A stretch of 32,781 nt of DNA from an uncultured Clostridium sp. (GCA_948471035.1 CAOKRC010000023.1:1-32781), one strand, 5' to 3'. Numbered from the stretch's first letter, positions 1-7,665 are shown. Notes: a model not told the origin generated them from the sequence alone. Numbers and translations: made by a program.

Positions 1-132
1 AAACATTATACTACATTTTTTCACTTTGTACATAAATTTTTAAGCGATTGCCATAATAAATTTGCTTTTTTATGTAAAATATGATAAAATATAGTTAGAG
101 ATTTTTGTTACCCAAAAAGATTATTTATAAAT

Positions 133-154
133 CTTGGAGGGTAATACCTCCAAG
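133..154 (+). promoter_or_regulatory. Leader hairpin just upstream of a ribosome site
   Basis: An 8-bp perfect stem (CTTGGAGG / CCTCCAAG, loop GTAATA) lies 6 bases before the AAGGAGG ribosome site of the gene starting at 173. The CCTCC arm is also complementary to that ribosome site, so two exclusive folds are possible: the hairpin (site free) or CCTCC paired with AAGGAGG (site masked). A translational switch is an inference. It could also be a plain hairpin, since no T-run follows. Confidence 0.4.
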
Positions 155-172
155 TAGTACAAGGAGGTAAAT

Positions 173-442
173 ATGACAGATTTACGGAGAACTGCACAGC
201 TGATTGATGATTTACATATGTTAGGTGTATTGGAGAAAAGTGATTCTATATGTTGGTCTAATACTGATGATTTGGGTATTGTTATATCAATACAATTGAA
301 TCCTAAAGAATTGACTGGCTACATTGAAGGTCGCTTACATACTATACGGAAAGAGATTCAGGAAGAATTTTCAGAAAAAAATCTTTATTTTCTTCCTGAC
401 ATAGAAAATGCAATAATCTGTAATCTATGTAAAAAGGAGTAG
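173..442 (+). CDS. Small hypothetical protein, 89 aa
   Basis: I do not recognise this protein. It starts at an ATG 5 bases after a perfect AAGGAGG and ends inside a hairpin shared with the convergent recombinase gene. It is soluble, has no signal or membrane segment, and its tail is Cys-rich (ICNLCKKE). It uses CGG twice in frame for arginine (LRR near residue 5 and IRK near residue 60). This codon is absent from the host-like genes of the window and suggests recent transfer. It probably belongs to the mobile region that includes the neighbouring recombinase. Confidence 0.6.
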   Translation: MTDLRRTAQLIDDLHMLGVLEKSDSICWSNTDDLGIVISIQLNPKELTGYIEGRLHTIRKEIQEEFSEKNLYFLPDIENAIICNLCKKE

Positions 443-462
443 GCACAAAGCTACTCCTTTTT
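431..462. terminator. Bidirectional terminator between convergent genes
   Basis: A 12-bp perfect inverted repeat (AAAAAGGAGTAG / CTACTCCTTTTT, 8-base loop) has A-runs and T-runs on both sides. It covers the stop codons of the gene ending at 442 (+) and of the recombinase ending at 451 (-), so it can end transcription from both. Confidence 0.85.
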
Positions 463-2013
463 ATATAGCTTTGGATATATATGTAATTCAAAATTTGTAG
501 GATCTGAATCACTTTTTATAGCTTTTTCTGTTTTTAAATAGGTAACTTTTGTAATTATACTTTTTAATAAAATATTTTTATCTTCAGCAGTTTCTAGCCT
601 ATCATATAAATCAATTACATTTTCTAATCTAGGTATTATCGTTTCTTTTTCGTTTTGCATTTCAGCATTTTTTTGTAATAAAGAATTGTATTCTTCTAAT
701 TTACTTTCTAAACTTTTAATGTTTTCTTTTATAGTTTTTGAACGATTAATAAATTCATATTTATCATAAATACCACTTTCTAAAAAGTCATAAATTTTAT
801 CTAGTTTGGCATTTTCTTTTTCTAATTCTTTTTTAGTAGAAACAATAGCTTTTTCAATTAACTTATTATTTTCAGTATTTGAATTATCTTTAATTTCATA
901 ATCTACCTTATAATTTTCAAGCCATATTTTTAAAGCTTCAATTATTTTGTTTTCTAATATATAAAGTTTAGAACTTATATTATCACATTTAGAATTAGAA
1001 CATATAAGTGTTGCAGGTTTATCACTTTTGGTATAAGGTCTTCGTTGCATCGGCTTACCACATTTTTCACAAAAGACCAAACCAACTAATGGATTTTGAA
1101 TTTGATGGCTATGTTTTACTTTAGGAACATTTTGTTTTCTTTTTTCTTGTACTAATTCCCAAGTTTTATTATCAATAATAGGGTCATGTAAACCATCATA
1201 AATTAAATAATCTTGATTACGAGGTCTACTAATGATAAGATGTCCATTTTTTGTTTTCTTTTTTTGTTTCCTTCTATTCCAAACAATTTTACCAATATAT
1301 GTAGGATTAGAAAGAATATCTTTAACAGAAGAAATAGTCCATTCATTTGAAATTCTAGGCTTTAAATTCATATCATTTAACTGTTTTACAACAGAGACTA
1401 TTGTATTACTTTCAAAAGTATATAATCTAAAAATTTCTTTTACAATAGGTGCTTCCTCTTGATTAATGGATAAAGTATAACCTTTAGAATTTTTCAGCTT
1501 TACTCTATCATATCCAAAAGGAGCAATATTACCAACAAACTTCCCTTCAGAAACAGAAATTTCTCGACCTCTTTGTAGACGTCTATTAATTGTCTTATAT
1601 TCTCGCCTAGACATAAATAATCCAAACTCAAAATATTCTTCATCAAATTCATTATCTGGGTCATAAGTTTTTACAGGTGTGATAATTTTAGTATGAGAAT
1701 ATTTAAAAGCTTTTGAAACTCTACCTTGATCAGCAGTATCACCACGAGCTAACCTCTCTACTTCGACAACTAAAACGCCAGTCCATTTTTCATTTTCAAC
1801 ATCTTTAAGAAGTTTTTGCATTTCTTTTCTTTCACTAATCGTTTCACCACTTACAACTTCTCGATAGATTTTAGAAATATGTAGGTTTCGTTTTTGGGCT
1901 AAAGTAGTTAAGATTTTCTCATGTCTTGCTAAAGTTTCGCCCTCTCCGTATTTTTCGGATTCTATATCTTCTCTTGATTTTCTTAAATATATTGCATATG
2001 TGCCATCTTGCAC
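451..2013 (-). CDS. Large serine recombinase (site-specific integrase), 520 aa
   Basis: This is a phage or transposon integrase of the large serine recombinase family, which joins attP and attB through a 5'-phosphoserine intermediate. The catalytic domain starts at once (YLRKSRED, nucleophile Ser13), with the conserved LARGD-type helix near residue 90. A recombinase domain follows (PFGYDRV, then a WNRRKQ segment), then a zinc ribbon (CEKCGKPM ... CSNSKCD, about residues 325-355), then a long Lys/Glu-rich coiled coil and a C-terminal RDF-interacting region. The start is GTG, just after AAAGGAGG, with tight spacing. Length is normal for SpoIVCA/TnpX-type enzymes. It is transcribed leftward, opposite to most genes here, and is probably the recombinase of the element whose right end falls near 4850. 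Confidence 0.93.
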   Translation of the reverse strand: MQDGTYAIYLRKSREDIESEKYGEGETLARHEKILTTLAQKRNLHISKIYREVVSGETISERKEMQKLLKDVENEKWTGVLVVEVERLARGDTADQGRVSKAFKYSHTKIITPVKTYDPDNEFDEEYFEFGLFMSRREYKTINRRLQRGREISVSEGKFVGNIAPFGYDRVKLKNSKGYTLSINQEEAPIVKEIFRLYTFESNTIVSVVKQLNDMNLKPRISNEWTISSVKDILSNPTYIGKIVWNRRKQKKKTKNGHLIISRPRNQDYLIYDGLHDPIIDNKTWELVQEKRKQNVPKVKHSHQIQNPLVGLVFCEKCGKPMQRRPYTKSDKPATLICSNSKCDNISSKLYILENKIIEALKIWLENYKVDYEIKDNSNTENNKLIEKAIVSTKKELEKENAKLDKIYDFLESGIYDKYEFINRSKTIKENIKSLESKLEEYNSLLQKNAEMQNEKETIIPRLENVIDLYDRLETAEDKNILLKSIITKVTYLKTEKAIKSDSDPTNFELHIYPKLYKKE

Positions 2014-2076
2014 ATTTCCTCCTTTCCTTGTAATTTGTCTTTAACTTGCCTACATTATACCTGTAACTGCGACAAA

Positions 2077-2220
2077 TTACAATAAAGAAGGATTTATTTT
2101 TCTTATTAAATTAACGATAACATTATCTATATATTCTTTTTGGGTAGCTGTATTTTCTACAATGTAATTATCATAAAATTTCACTTTAGTATTTTCAATA
2201 GTATATTCTTCTAATAACAT
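2077..2220 (-). CDS. Small hypothetical protein, 47 aa
   Basis: This short reading frame lies directly upstream of the large serine recombinase in the same direction (63-base gap). The start chosen is the ATG at 2220 preceded by AGAGG; a longer in-frame start would have no ribosome site and would add a hydrophobic stretch encoded by the leader hairpin region. The protein is acidic and soluble, with a VKFYDNYIVEN segment. I do not recognise it. Small proteins placed next to such recombinases sometimes act as directionality or regulatory factors, but nothing in the sequence proves this. Confidence 0.5.
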   Translation of the reverse strand: MLLEEYTIENTKVKFYDNYIVENTATQKEYIDNVIVNLIRKINPSLL

Positions 2221-2263
2221 ATAAATCGCCTCTTTAAAATTTATGAGAAAAGCATAAAAAAAT

Positions 2264-2287
2264 GCCCAAGACAAACTTGTCTTGAGC
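2264..2287. terminator. Hairpin in the leader of the recombinase operon
   Basis: An 11-bp stem with one mismatch (GCCCAAGACAA / TTGTCTTGAGC) has A-rich and T-rich flanks on both sides. Read leftward it is followed by seven T, so it could be a terminator or attenuator before the 47-aa gene and the recombinase. It may instead insulate the divergent gene starting at 2409. Confidence 0.5.
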
Positions 2288-2408
2288 AAATTTTTATTTT
2301 TCCTATAATAGCATTATAGGATGGGCAATGTATAAAATCAATTCCCTTTTATTTCCCTTTTTTCTAAAATTATGCTATAATTTATATTAGAGATAGGAGA
2401 TGATGTTA

Positions 2409-3113
2409 ATGAAAAAACAAGAAATAAAAAATATATTAATGTCAATGAGAATTCAAGAAAATGAGTCAATAATTAATAATTTATTAGGAAAAATAGATCT
2501 AATGGATGAGAAATCATTTCAAACAGCTTTAGATAAAGTTGGTAATAATGAAGAGGGTGTTAGAAAATTTTTTGAAAGCAAATTATCTGAAAAACATCAT
2601 AATCAAAGCGAAGAAAAATATCCAATCAATGATATGTTTACATATGGAATATCTGGAAATTGCATTCATCTTCATTTGCCTGGAGACTTACATCAGATGA
2701 TATCTGAAAGAGGTATTTCTGATACAATAGATAATGTAAATTTGCAATTATTAGATGCAATAGATAAAATAAAACAATTAAGAAATGATGGCTTTTATAG
2801 ATTTAAAGAAAAAGATAGTATTTATATGATATCTCCAATATTAATTGGAAGAGAAATGAAATTCTTAGATAGTATGGATTTTCAGACACAGTCATATAGA
2901 AAAAAAGATTTGAGTGATAATAAATTTATAGAAGAGCATCCAGAAGCTAGATTAGCTACACACATTTTTGGCAAAAATAAAAATGTAGGAACTGCAACAA
3001 TTAGTTTTGAAACTCTCTCTTCTAAAGAATGGCAGGATAAGAAAAAACAAAAAATTCAAGAATTTGCTAAAAAAGGAATAACTTTGAATGAAAATTCTCA
3101 AGTTAAGGACTAA
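2409..3113 (+). CDS. Hypothetical protein, 234 aa
   Basis: I do not recognise this protein. The start is the ATG at 2409, eight bases after AGGAG; an ATG nine bases upstream overlaps the ribosome site. The N-terminal 75 residues look helical. Then comes a more conserved-looking block, DMFTYGISGNCIHLHLPGD (about residues 77-95), containing HLHLP and LHQMISERG. The C-terminus is Lys-rich. There is no membrane or signal segment. It lies in a mobile region with AT-rich codon use and ends before a long hairpin terminator. HLH-type motifs occur in some nucleases, but there is too little here to assign one. Confidence 0.6.
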   Translation: MKKQEIKNILMSMRIQENESIINNLLGKIDLMDEKSFQTALDKVGNNEEGVRKFFESKLSEKHHNQSEEKYPINDMFTYGISGNCIHLHLPGDLHQMISERGISDTIDNVNLQLLDAIDKIKQLRNDGFYRFKEKDSIYMISPILIGREMKFLDSMDFQTQSYRKKDLSDNKFIEEHPEARLATHIFGKNKNVGTATISFETLSSKEWQDKKKQKIQEFAKKGITLNENSQVKD

Positions 3114-3138
3114 AATATCCCCATAAAATATATTTTAA

Positions 3139-3212
3139 TGTGCTTTATAAAATTAAGTCAAGGTTGAAATGAATGTGTTATTGCACAACCTTGACTAAAT
3201 TTTAAAAGCACA
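3139..3212 (+). terminator. Long near-perfect inverted repeat / terminator
   Basis: The inner stem AGTCAAGGTTG / CAACCTTGACT (3156-3166, 3186-3196) is extended outwards through an AT-rich stretch to TGTGCTTT / AAAGCACA. Together this gives arms of about 28 bp with few mismatches and a loop of about 19 bases. It follows the gene ending at 3113, so termination is the simplest role. It is longer than needed for that, and a protein-binding or origin role is possible. Confidence 0.6.
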
Positions 3213-3269
3213 GTATTTTTCAGTTAATAGGATTTAAGGATAAGTATATTTAATTAAGGAAACATAAAT

Positions 3270-3590
3270 ACATTTTGAACGAGTGAACTAAGGTGAATAC
3301 TAAAGGCAGGAAAGCGGTATTAACATATCGCCTACACACATTGAAGGACAAGCCTTCAAGAGTTAATAAAGAAACAAAAATTTTAAGTAAATATAATGCA
3401 GAAATTCACTCAGTGAACTAGCTCAACCCCTCTATTCTTCATTGAAATTGAAAATAGTGAACTAAAAAATTAAAAAAGTTCACTCATTTTAAGCAAAAGT
3501 TCACCAAGTGTACTAAATTTTTATAAAGTATTTTAGAAAAATACACCAAATGAACTAGGAAATTTAATATTAGTTCACTTGGTGTATTAA
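3270..3590. repeat. Cluster of GTTCACT/AGTGAAC repeats
   Basis: The 596 bases between 3114 and 3709 hold no gene I can support. They contain at least seven copies of a short motif, AGTGAACTA or its complement TAGTTCACT: near 3281, 3411, 3455, 3477, 3498, 3550 and 3571. The last two form a hairpin (ACACCAAATGAACTA / TAGTTCACTTGGTGT, 3542-3586). The longer copies read AGTTCACTTGGTGTACTA. The same motif recurs after the RhuM gene at 4746-4786. Spacing is irregular, so this is not a CRISPR array. It could be a set of operator sites, an iteron-like origin or a recombination site. Confidence 0.65.
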
Positions 3591-3650
3591 AATTTTATAG
3601 ATAATTTGAAATTGTGTGCTATTATTTTTGGTAAAATTATTATAATGCAA

Positions 3651-3679
3651 TTGACAAAAGAACGAATGTTTGATAATAT
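3651..3679 (+). promoter_or_regulatory. Promoter of the RhuM-family gene
   Basis: TTGACA and TAATAT are separated by 17 bases and lie 31 bases before the start codon. This is a standard vegetative sigma-A type promoter. Confidence 0.6.
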
Positions 3680-3709
3680 GTAACAAATAAGAAATGAGGT
3701 TGATATTAT

Positions 3710-4738
3710 ATGGATAATAAATTAATTGGAAATGAAAATAATATTTTGTTTTATAACGATGAAGAAGGAAATACCAAAATTGAAGTTATACTTGAAGATG
3801 AAAATGTATGGTTAAATCAAACTTCGTTAAGTAAATTATTCGAAACAACTAGAAATAATATTACAATGCATATAAAAAACATATATGATGACCAAGAATT
3901 AGAAGAAAGTTCAACTAGTAAGGAATCCTTACTAGTTCAAAAAGAGGGAAATAGAAATGTTAAAAGAACTGTAATATATTATAATTTAGATATGATAATT
4001 TCCATTGGATTTAGAGTAAATTCTAAAAAAGCAATTAAATTTAGAACATGGGCAAATAAAATAATAAAAGAATATATGATAAAAGGATTTACATTAGATG
4101 ATGATAGATTTTTAAAAGGTGGCAAAGTAAATGCACAATATTTTGATGAGTTATTAGAAAGAATAAAAACAATTCGTACAAGTGAAAGAATGGCTTATCA
4201 AAAAATAACGGATTTATTTATAGCAACGGCTGTTGATTATAACCCTAAATCAGAAGAAGCATATACTTTCTTTAAAATTGTGCAAAATAAGTTACACTAT
4301 GCTATTTCTGGACATACAGCAGCAGAATTAATTTATGAAAGAGCAAATGCAAATAAAGAACATATGGGACTTACGAATTGGAAAAATAGTCCAGATGGTT
4401 TAATATATAAATATGATGTAACAATAGCTAAAAATTATTTAAATGAAGAAGAATTGAAAAAATTAAATGATTTAACCAATTTCTTTATAGTATTTGCTGA
4501 AGATGAAGCAAAAGAAAGACACATCATGACAATGCAAAATTGGATTGATGCAACAGATGATTTATTAAAATTTAGAAGAAAAAAGATATTAGAAAATGCA
4601 GGTTCTATATCACATAAAGAAGCAATAGAAAAGGCTGAAAATGAATATGAAAAGTTCAAAGTAAAACAAGATTTTCAATATATTTCTAGTATGGACGAAA
4701 TGTATCAAAGATATTTGAATGAAAATAGTAATAAATAA
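3710..4738 (+). CDS. RhuM-family protein, 342 aa
   Basis: This matches the 'virulence RhuM' family, widespread DNA-associated proteins of mobile elements and pathogenicity islands whose molecular function is not settled. Typical features are the N-terminal winged-helix-like block (VWLNQTSLSKLFETTRNNI, about residues 33-51, then HIKNIYDD), YYNLDMIISIGFRVNSKKA (about 94-112), FRTWANKIIKEYMIKG, and the C-terminal block with HYAISGHTAAELIYERA and MTMQNWI. Length is normal. It has its own promoter and terminator and is flanked by GTTCACTT repeats on both sides, so it looks like a self-contained cassette. It may bind those repeats itself; this is an inference. Confidence 0.85.
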   Translation: MDNKLIGNENNILFYNDEEGNTKIEVILEDENVWLNQTSLSKLFETTRNNITMHIKNIYDDQELEESSTSKESLLVQKEGNRNVKRTVIYYNLDMIISIGFRVNSKKAIKFRTWANKIIKEYMIKGFTLDDDRFLKGGKVNAQYFDELLERIKTIRTSERMAYQKITDLFIATAVDYNPKSEEAYTFFKIVQNKLHYAISGHTAAELIYERANANKEHMGLTNWKNSPDGLIYKYDVTIAKNYLNEEELKKLNDLTNFFIVFAEDEAKERHIMTMQNWIDATDDLLKFRRKKILENAGSISHKEAIEKAENEYEKFKVKQDFQYISSMDEMYQRYLNENSNK

Positions 4739-4745
4739 AATTATC

Positions 4746-4789
4746 AAGTTCACTTAGTGTACTAGTCCTGTTCACCAAGTGAACTTTTT
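4746..4789 (+). terminator. Terminator of the RhuM-family gene, made of the local repeat
   Basis: A 14-bp stem with one mismatch (AAGTTCACTTAGTG / CACCAAGTGAACTT) is followed by a T-run. Both arms are copies of the GTTCACTT repeat found upstream of the gene, so the repeat serves, or doubles, as terminator. Confidence 0.75.
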
Positions 4790-4850
4790 CCATTTTGGAA
4801 TTCAAAATTTTACAGTCAATAGCACTAATTTTTTTGATTGACATCATCAT

Positions 4851-5075
4851 GGAACCAAAGAACTTGCTCACTTAGAAATGGTTGGAACAATAGTACACCA
4901 GTTAACTGATGGAGTTTGTCCAGAAGAATTGGAAAAAGCAGGATTAGGGGCATATTATACAGACCATGGAGTAGATGTATATCCTCAGTCAGCAGCAGGA
5001 GTGCCTTTTTCAGCAACATGTCTTGCATGTAAAGGAGACCCAATAGCAAACTTACAAGAGGATTTAGCAGCAGAA
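4851..5075 (+). pseudogene. cotJC: Spore coat protein CotJC, middle fragment
   Basis: These 75 codons encode the central part of CotJC, a manganese-catalase-like protein of the spore coat (ferritin-like fold). Recognisable blocks are GTKELAHLEMVGTIVHQLT with metal-site Glu and His (HLE), the EELEKAGLGAYYTDH block, AAGVPFSAT, and KGDPIANLQEDLAAE with another metal-site Glu. The frame has no internal damage. The N-terminal part is missing on the left at an abrupt junction. On the right the frame breaks at GCA GAA C, where the inserted element begins, and resumes exactly at 10923. Intact pieces suggest either recent insertions or selection to keep the parts. Whether the cell rebuilds the gene by excision is inference. 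Confidence 0.88.
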
Positions 5076-5076
5076 C
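5073..5076 (+). other. cotJC: Left attachment core (attL) of the element in cotJC
   Basis: The cotJC sequence runs GCAGCAGAAC and then diverges into CTTGCCCC. The right junction shows GGGAACAAAAAG, continuing cotJC. The shared GAAC (5073-5076 and 10923-10926) is the maximal crossover core; serine recombinases use a 2-3 base core that should lie within it. Confidence 0.7.
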
Positions 5077-5245
5077 TTGCCCCTTTGAAGATACAACATC
5101 AATAAAATACAGTAAAATGAACCAATATTTAAAATTAGACCGTACAAAGTATGAGTCTTTTTTTTATGGTTTTGAAGAATATTTTTATATTTATATAAGG
5201 GTGTAATAATTTCAAAGCACCATTTTTATTAAAGGGGAAAATATA

Positions 5246-6085
5246 ATGAAACAAGAAAATAATTTTAAAATTAATCGTGAAAGTAATTCACATTATATAA
5301 GTGCAGATAAAATTGTATATCGCACAGACTTAGGTAATTCAAGTAAAATTGTATCTATGTCAAATAATAGTACATCTGGCAGTTGCATTAAAAAGTTAAG
5401 TAAATATGAGTATATAGATACTCGCACAGGTGAAAGAAAATATTATGATTTAGACAAACCAACAGATATAAAAGATGTGAAAAGAAAAGTTAGAAAGTAC
5501 GAGGAATTAGTAATATACAATTTCACAGGTGGTAAAAATGAATTATTTATCACACTTACTTGTAGAGATAAAATCACAGATTTAAAAGTTATAAAAGACA
5601 GATACAAAGAATTCTTGAAAAATATACAAACTGACTATAAAGGTTTAGAGTGCATTGCATTATTTGAAACAACATCTAATTCGTATTGGCATATACATTT
5701 ATTCCTAAAATATGTTGATACATCAAAAGTATTGACTATTCCACATCAAGACTTATTAAATAAATATTGGACTTATGGTTATGTGCATATTATTAGAAAT
5801 TTCAATACATTCAAGAATTTAGGGCATTCAAAAGATAGTAGACAAGAGAAACTTGAAAGATTAACTAATTTTCCAAAAGGTTTTAGAATGTATTTAAAGA
5901 CAAGAGGAATTAAAACACCACCCAAGGAAAAAATACCATATAAAGATTGTCCAGAATATCAATCAAGTGATTATAGTGTAACAAAGACAGATACTTATAT
6001 CATAAGAAATGAAAATACAGATGCGATTGTAAATGCAATCACAACAATAATGTATAGAAATAATAAACCAAAAACAGAAATGTAA
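5246..6085 (+). CDS. HUH-type replication initiator-like protein, 279 aa
   Basis: It resembles rolling-circle Rep / phage Gp2-type HUH endonucleases, which nick DNA at an origin and stay bound through a tyrosine. Visible motifs are motif I-like LFITLTCRD (about residues 97-105), motif II WHIHLFLK with His-hydrophobic-His (about 147-154), and the downstream YWTYGYVHIIRN block (about 172-183) typical of these Reps. The tyrosine motif III is less clear; the candidate is in FRMYLKTRGIK (about 215-225). The gene starts after AAAGGGG as the first gene of the element. It suggests the excised circle can replicate or be mobilised. A match by motif only; family placement is moderately sure. Confidence 0.7.
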   Translation: MKQENNFKINRESNSHYISADKIVYRTDLGNSSKIVSMSNNSTSGSCIKKLSKYEYIDTRTGERKYYDLDKPTDIKDVKRKVRKYEELVIYNFTGGKNELFITLTCRDKITDLKVIKDRYKEFLKNIQTDYKGLECIALFETTSNSYWHIHLFLKYVDTSKVLTIPHQDLLNKYWTYGYVHIIRNFNTFKNLGHSKDSRQEKLERLTNFPKGFRMYLKTRGIKTPPKEKIPYKDCPEYQSSDYSVTKTDTYIIRNENTDAIVNAITTIMYRNNKPKTEM

Positions 6086-6196
6086 AATATTAATGTAGCA
6101 GGTACTAAAAAAGTACAATGCACAAATTCTAATTTTTCCAGATTAGATTTTCTTTTAAATTATTATTATTATATTATCATTGGAAAGGGTGGTTAT

Positions 6197-6442
6197 ATGC
6201 ACTTATTAGAAATTAGACAGTCATTAGAAAATACATCAGTAAAAACAAGCATTTATGAAAATAGTAAAATCATAAGACAACTAGAAACATTAGTAGAAAT
6301 TACAAACGATTTAAGCCAAGCAGATTTAGAGTATGTAATCACCTTACTTTTTAAAAGCCGTACATTACTAAACAAAGCATATACAATATTCAAATTAAAT
6401 AATGAGGAGGTGCAGAAAAATGGTAAGCAGAAAACAAATTAG
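6197..6442 (+). CDS. Hypothetical protein, 81 aa
   Basis: I do not recognise it. It follows GAAAGGGTGG and starts at the first ATG after it. The protein is small, helical and Leu/Glu-rich (DLSQADLEYVITLLFKS), with no membrane segment. Its stop codon overlaps the start region of the next gene (ATG at 6420), so the two are translationally coupled. The next gene product has a similar size and a similar helical repeat pattern (DTATANYIYNLVNISDMTLN), so they may be diverged partners. Confidence 0.65.
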   Translation: MHLLEIRQSLENTSVKTSIYENSKIIRQLETLVEITNDLSQADLEYVITLLFKSRTLLNKAYTIFKLNNEEVQKNGKQKTN

Positions 6443-6674
6443 TAAAACATCAGCAAGTAGAAAAGTTTTGACAGAGGGGTTACAAAATACCGATAGACTA
6501 GACATAACAGACTTATTACAAGTAGAGAAAGAAAGAATTGACGACATTTTAGCACGTATACAAGAAGTACCAATTGACACAGCAACAGCAAATTATATTT
6601 ATAATTTAGTTAATATAAGCGATATGACATTAAATAACATTTGCACAGATTTTTTAGATATGGAGGTGTATTAA
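6420..6674 (+). CDS. Hypothetical protein, 84 aa
   Basis: I do not recognise it. The ATG at 6420 is chosen because GAGGAGGTG lies just upstream; a start at 6402 would overlap that site. The N-terminus is basic (VSRKQISKTSASRK) and could touch nucleic acid; the rest is helical and acidic. It overlaps the previous gene by 23 bases and is directly abutted by the next gene (stop then ATG at 6675), forming a three-gene operon of the element. Confidence 0.65.
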   Translation: MVSRKQISKTSASRKVLTEGLQNTDRLDITDLLQVEKERIDDILARIQEVPIDTATANYIYNLVNISDMTLNNICTDFLDMEVY

Positions 6675-7211
6675 ATGAGAGTATTAGAAATAATAGAATT
6701 ACAAGAAATACCATTAGAAGAAATAGTATCATTTTCAAAGTTAGATACATCGCCAGTAGTTACTATATTAAATGACCTAAACTATGGTTTATTCAATCAG
6801 TTTGTTGTGTGGGCAGACGAGTTAAAATTAGTATATTTTTTGATAAAAGGAACAAAGAAAGTAGCAGTTATTGGTAATGGAAAAGTGGCATTAAAGATAG
6901 CAAAATTATTACAAGTAAAGGCAGAAATGATTTTTTATAGTTTATTAAAGCCGAAAAAAATACTAGGAAAAGTTTATACACCAAAGAGAAACACTAATTA
7001 TATAGTACAAGCATTTGACGAAAAAGGAAAACCAACCGACCCATTTATTGATACAGAAATAGAAAAAGTTGATTGTAATACTTTAGACAAATATACTTTT
7101 AGACCATACAAGTATTACATAAGTGTTAGAGGTAGTAAAAACAATAAAGTTGAGAATTGTCAATTGTTACGAGATAAGAAAAGAAATTTCACATTAACGG
7201 GCAAAGTTTAA
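6675..7211 (+). CDS. Hypothetical protein, 178 aa
   Basis: I do not recognise it. It starts right after the previous stop, behind GGAGGTG. The N-terminal 90 residues are acidic to neutral with a hydrophobic stretch (LVYFLIKGTKKVAVIGNGKVALKIAKLL) that contains a GNGK turn and could suggest nucleotide binding, but no full P-loop or Rossmann fingerprint is present. The C-terminal half is basic and Tyr-rich. It is the third gene of the element's operon. Cargo or regulatory functions are equally possible. Confidence 0.6.
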   Translation: MRVLEIIELQEIPLEEIVSFSKLDTSPVVTILNDLNYGLFNQFVVWADELKLVYFLIKGTKKVAVIGNGKVALKIAKLLQVKAEMIFYSLLKPKKILGKVYTPKRNTNYIVQAFDEKGKPTDPFIDTEIEKVDCNTLDKYTFRPYKYYISVRGSKNNKVENCQLLRDKKRNFTLTGKV

Positions 7212-7395
7212 TGTATTTTGAAAATATCTAATACAAATAACAAAATAGCAATAAGAGGTTACAACGACGATTAAATTTAAGACACTTTTAGCATACAATC
7301 CATAAAAGTATATGCCTAAAAATATTAGCATATTTAGAAAAAACACTTGACATATTTTAAAACTTATAACAATTTTAATATGGATGGAATTAGTC

Positions 7396-7424
7396 TTGCG
7401 TTTTATGTTAAATTGTAGTATAAT
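7396..7424 (+). promoter_or_regulatory. Promoter upstream of the 58-aa membrane protein
   Basis: TTGCGT and a perfect TATAAT with a 17-base spacer lie 57 bases before the ATG at 7482. It is a good vegetative-type promoter and implies that the small gene is transcribed separately from the operon before it. Confidence 0.65.
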
Positions 7425-7481
7425 ATAATTAGGTTCGTAAATAATATTATTACATCGCCATTTGGCAAGGAGGATTTCATT

Positions 7482-7658
7482 ATGATTAAACGGATTGGCT
7501 ATTCTTTCATCTATTTCATTACTTATGCAGTAATATGTACCATTTTTGGAAAAATAATGGGAAGTGCTGATTATCTTAATACGGCAATAGTTGGTGCTAT
7601 CGGTGCTTTTGTTGGTACATTTGTAGGATATGGATGTGGAAAGAATGACAGAGATTAA
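7482..7658 (+). CDS. Small membrane protein, 58 aa
   Basis: I do not recognise it. It has a strong AAGGAGG site, a promoter in front and a terminator behind. Two hydrophobic segments (about residues 5-23 and 30-48, the latter Gly/Ala-rich: AIVGAIGAFVGTFVGYG) predict two membrane helices with a short polar loop and a charged tail (KNDRD). It could be a holin-like, toxin-like or immunity peptide, but none of these is shown. The fourth codon is CGG in zero frame, and here the zero frame is clearly the long one, unlike the +1-shift sites elsewhere; codon use is also richer than in the neighbours, so it may be a recent addition to the element. Confidence 0.55.
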   Translation: MIKRIGYSFIYFITYAVICTIFGKIMGSADYLNTAIVGAIGAFVGTFVGYGCGKNDRD

Positions 7659-7665
7659 ATCTGGC

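Larger units (their letters stand above)
451..4850. mobile_element. Probable integrative element, right end inside cotJC
   Basis: The segment holds a large serine recombinase, accessory genes and repeats. Its right edge meets cotJC abruptly: homology to the coat protein begins at the GGA codon at 4851 (GTKELAHLE). In the cotJC frame a TGA stop lies just before it, and the bases upstream are unrelated to cotJC. The left end is not visible; the N-terminal part of cotJC is not in the window, so the element or a nested set of elements extends beyond position 1. The coordinates given are only the supported part. Confidence 0.45.

Noticed and set aside
3270-3590. CRISPR array
   Set aside because: The repeats are short, occur in both orientations and have irregular spacing without uniform spacers; no cas genes are nearby.
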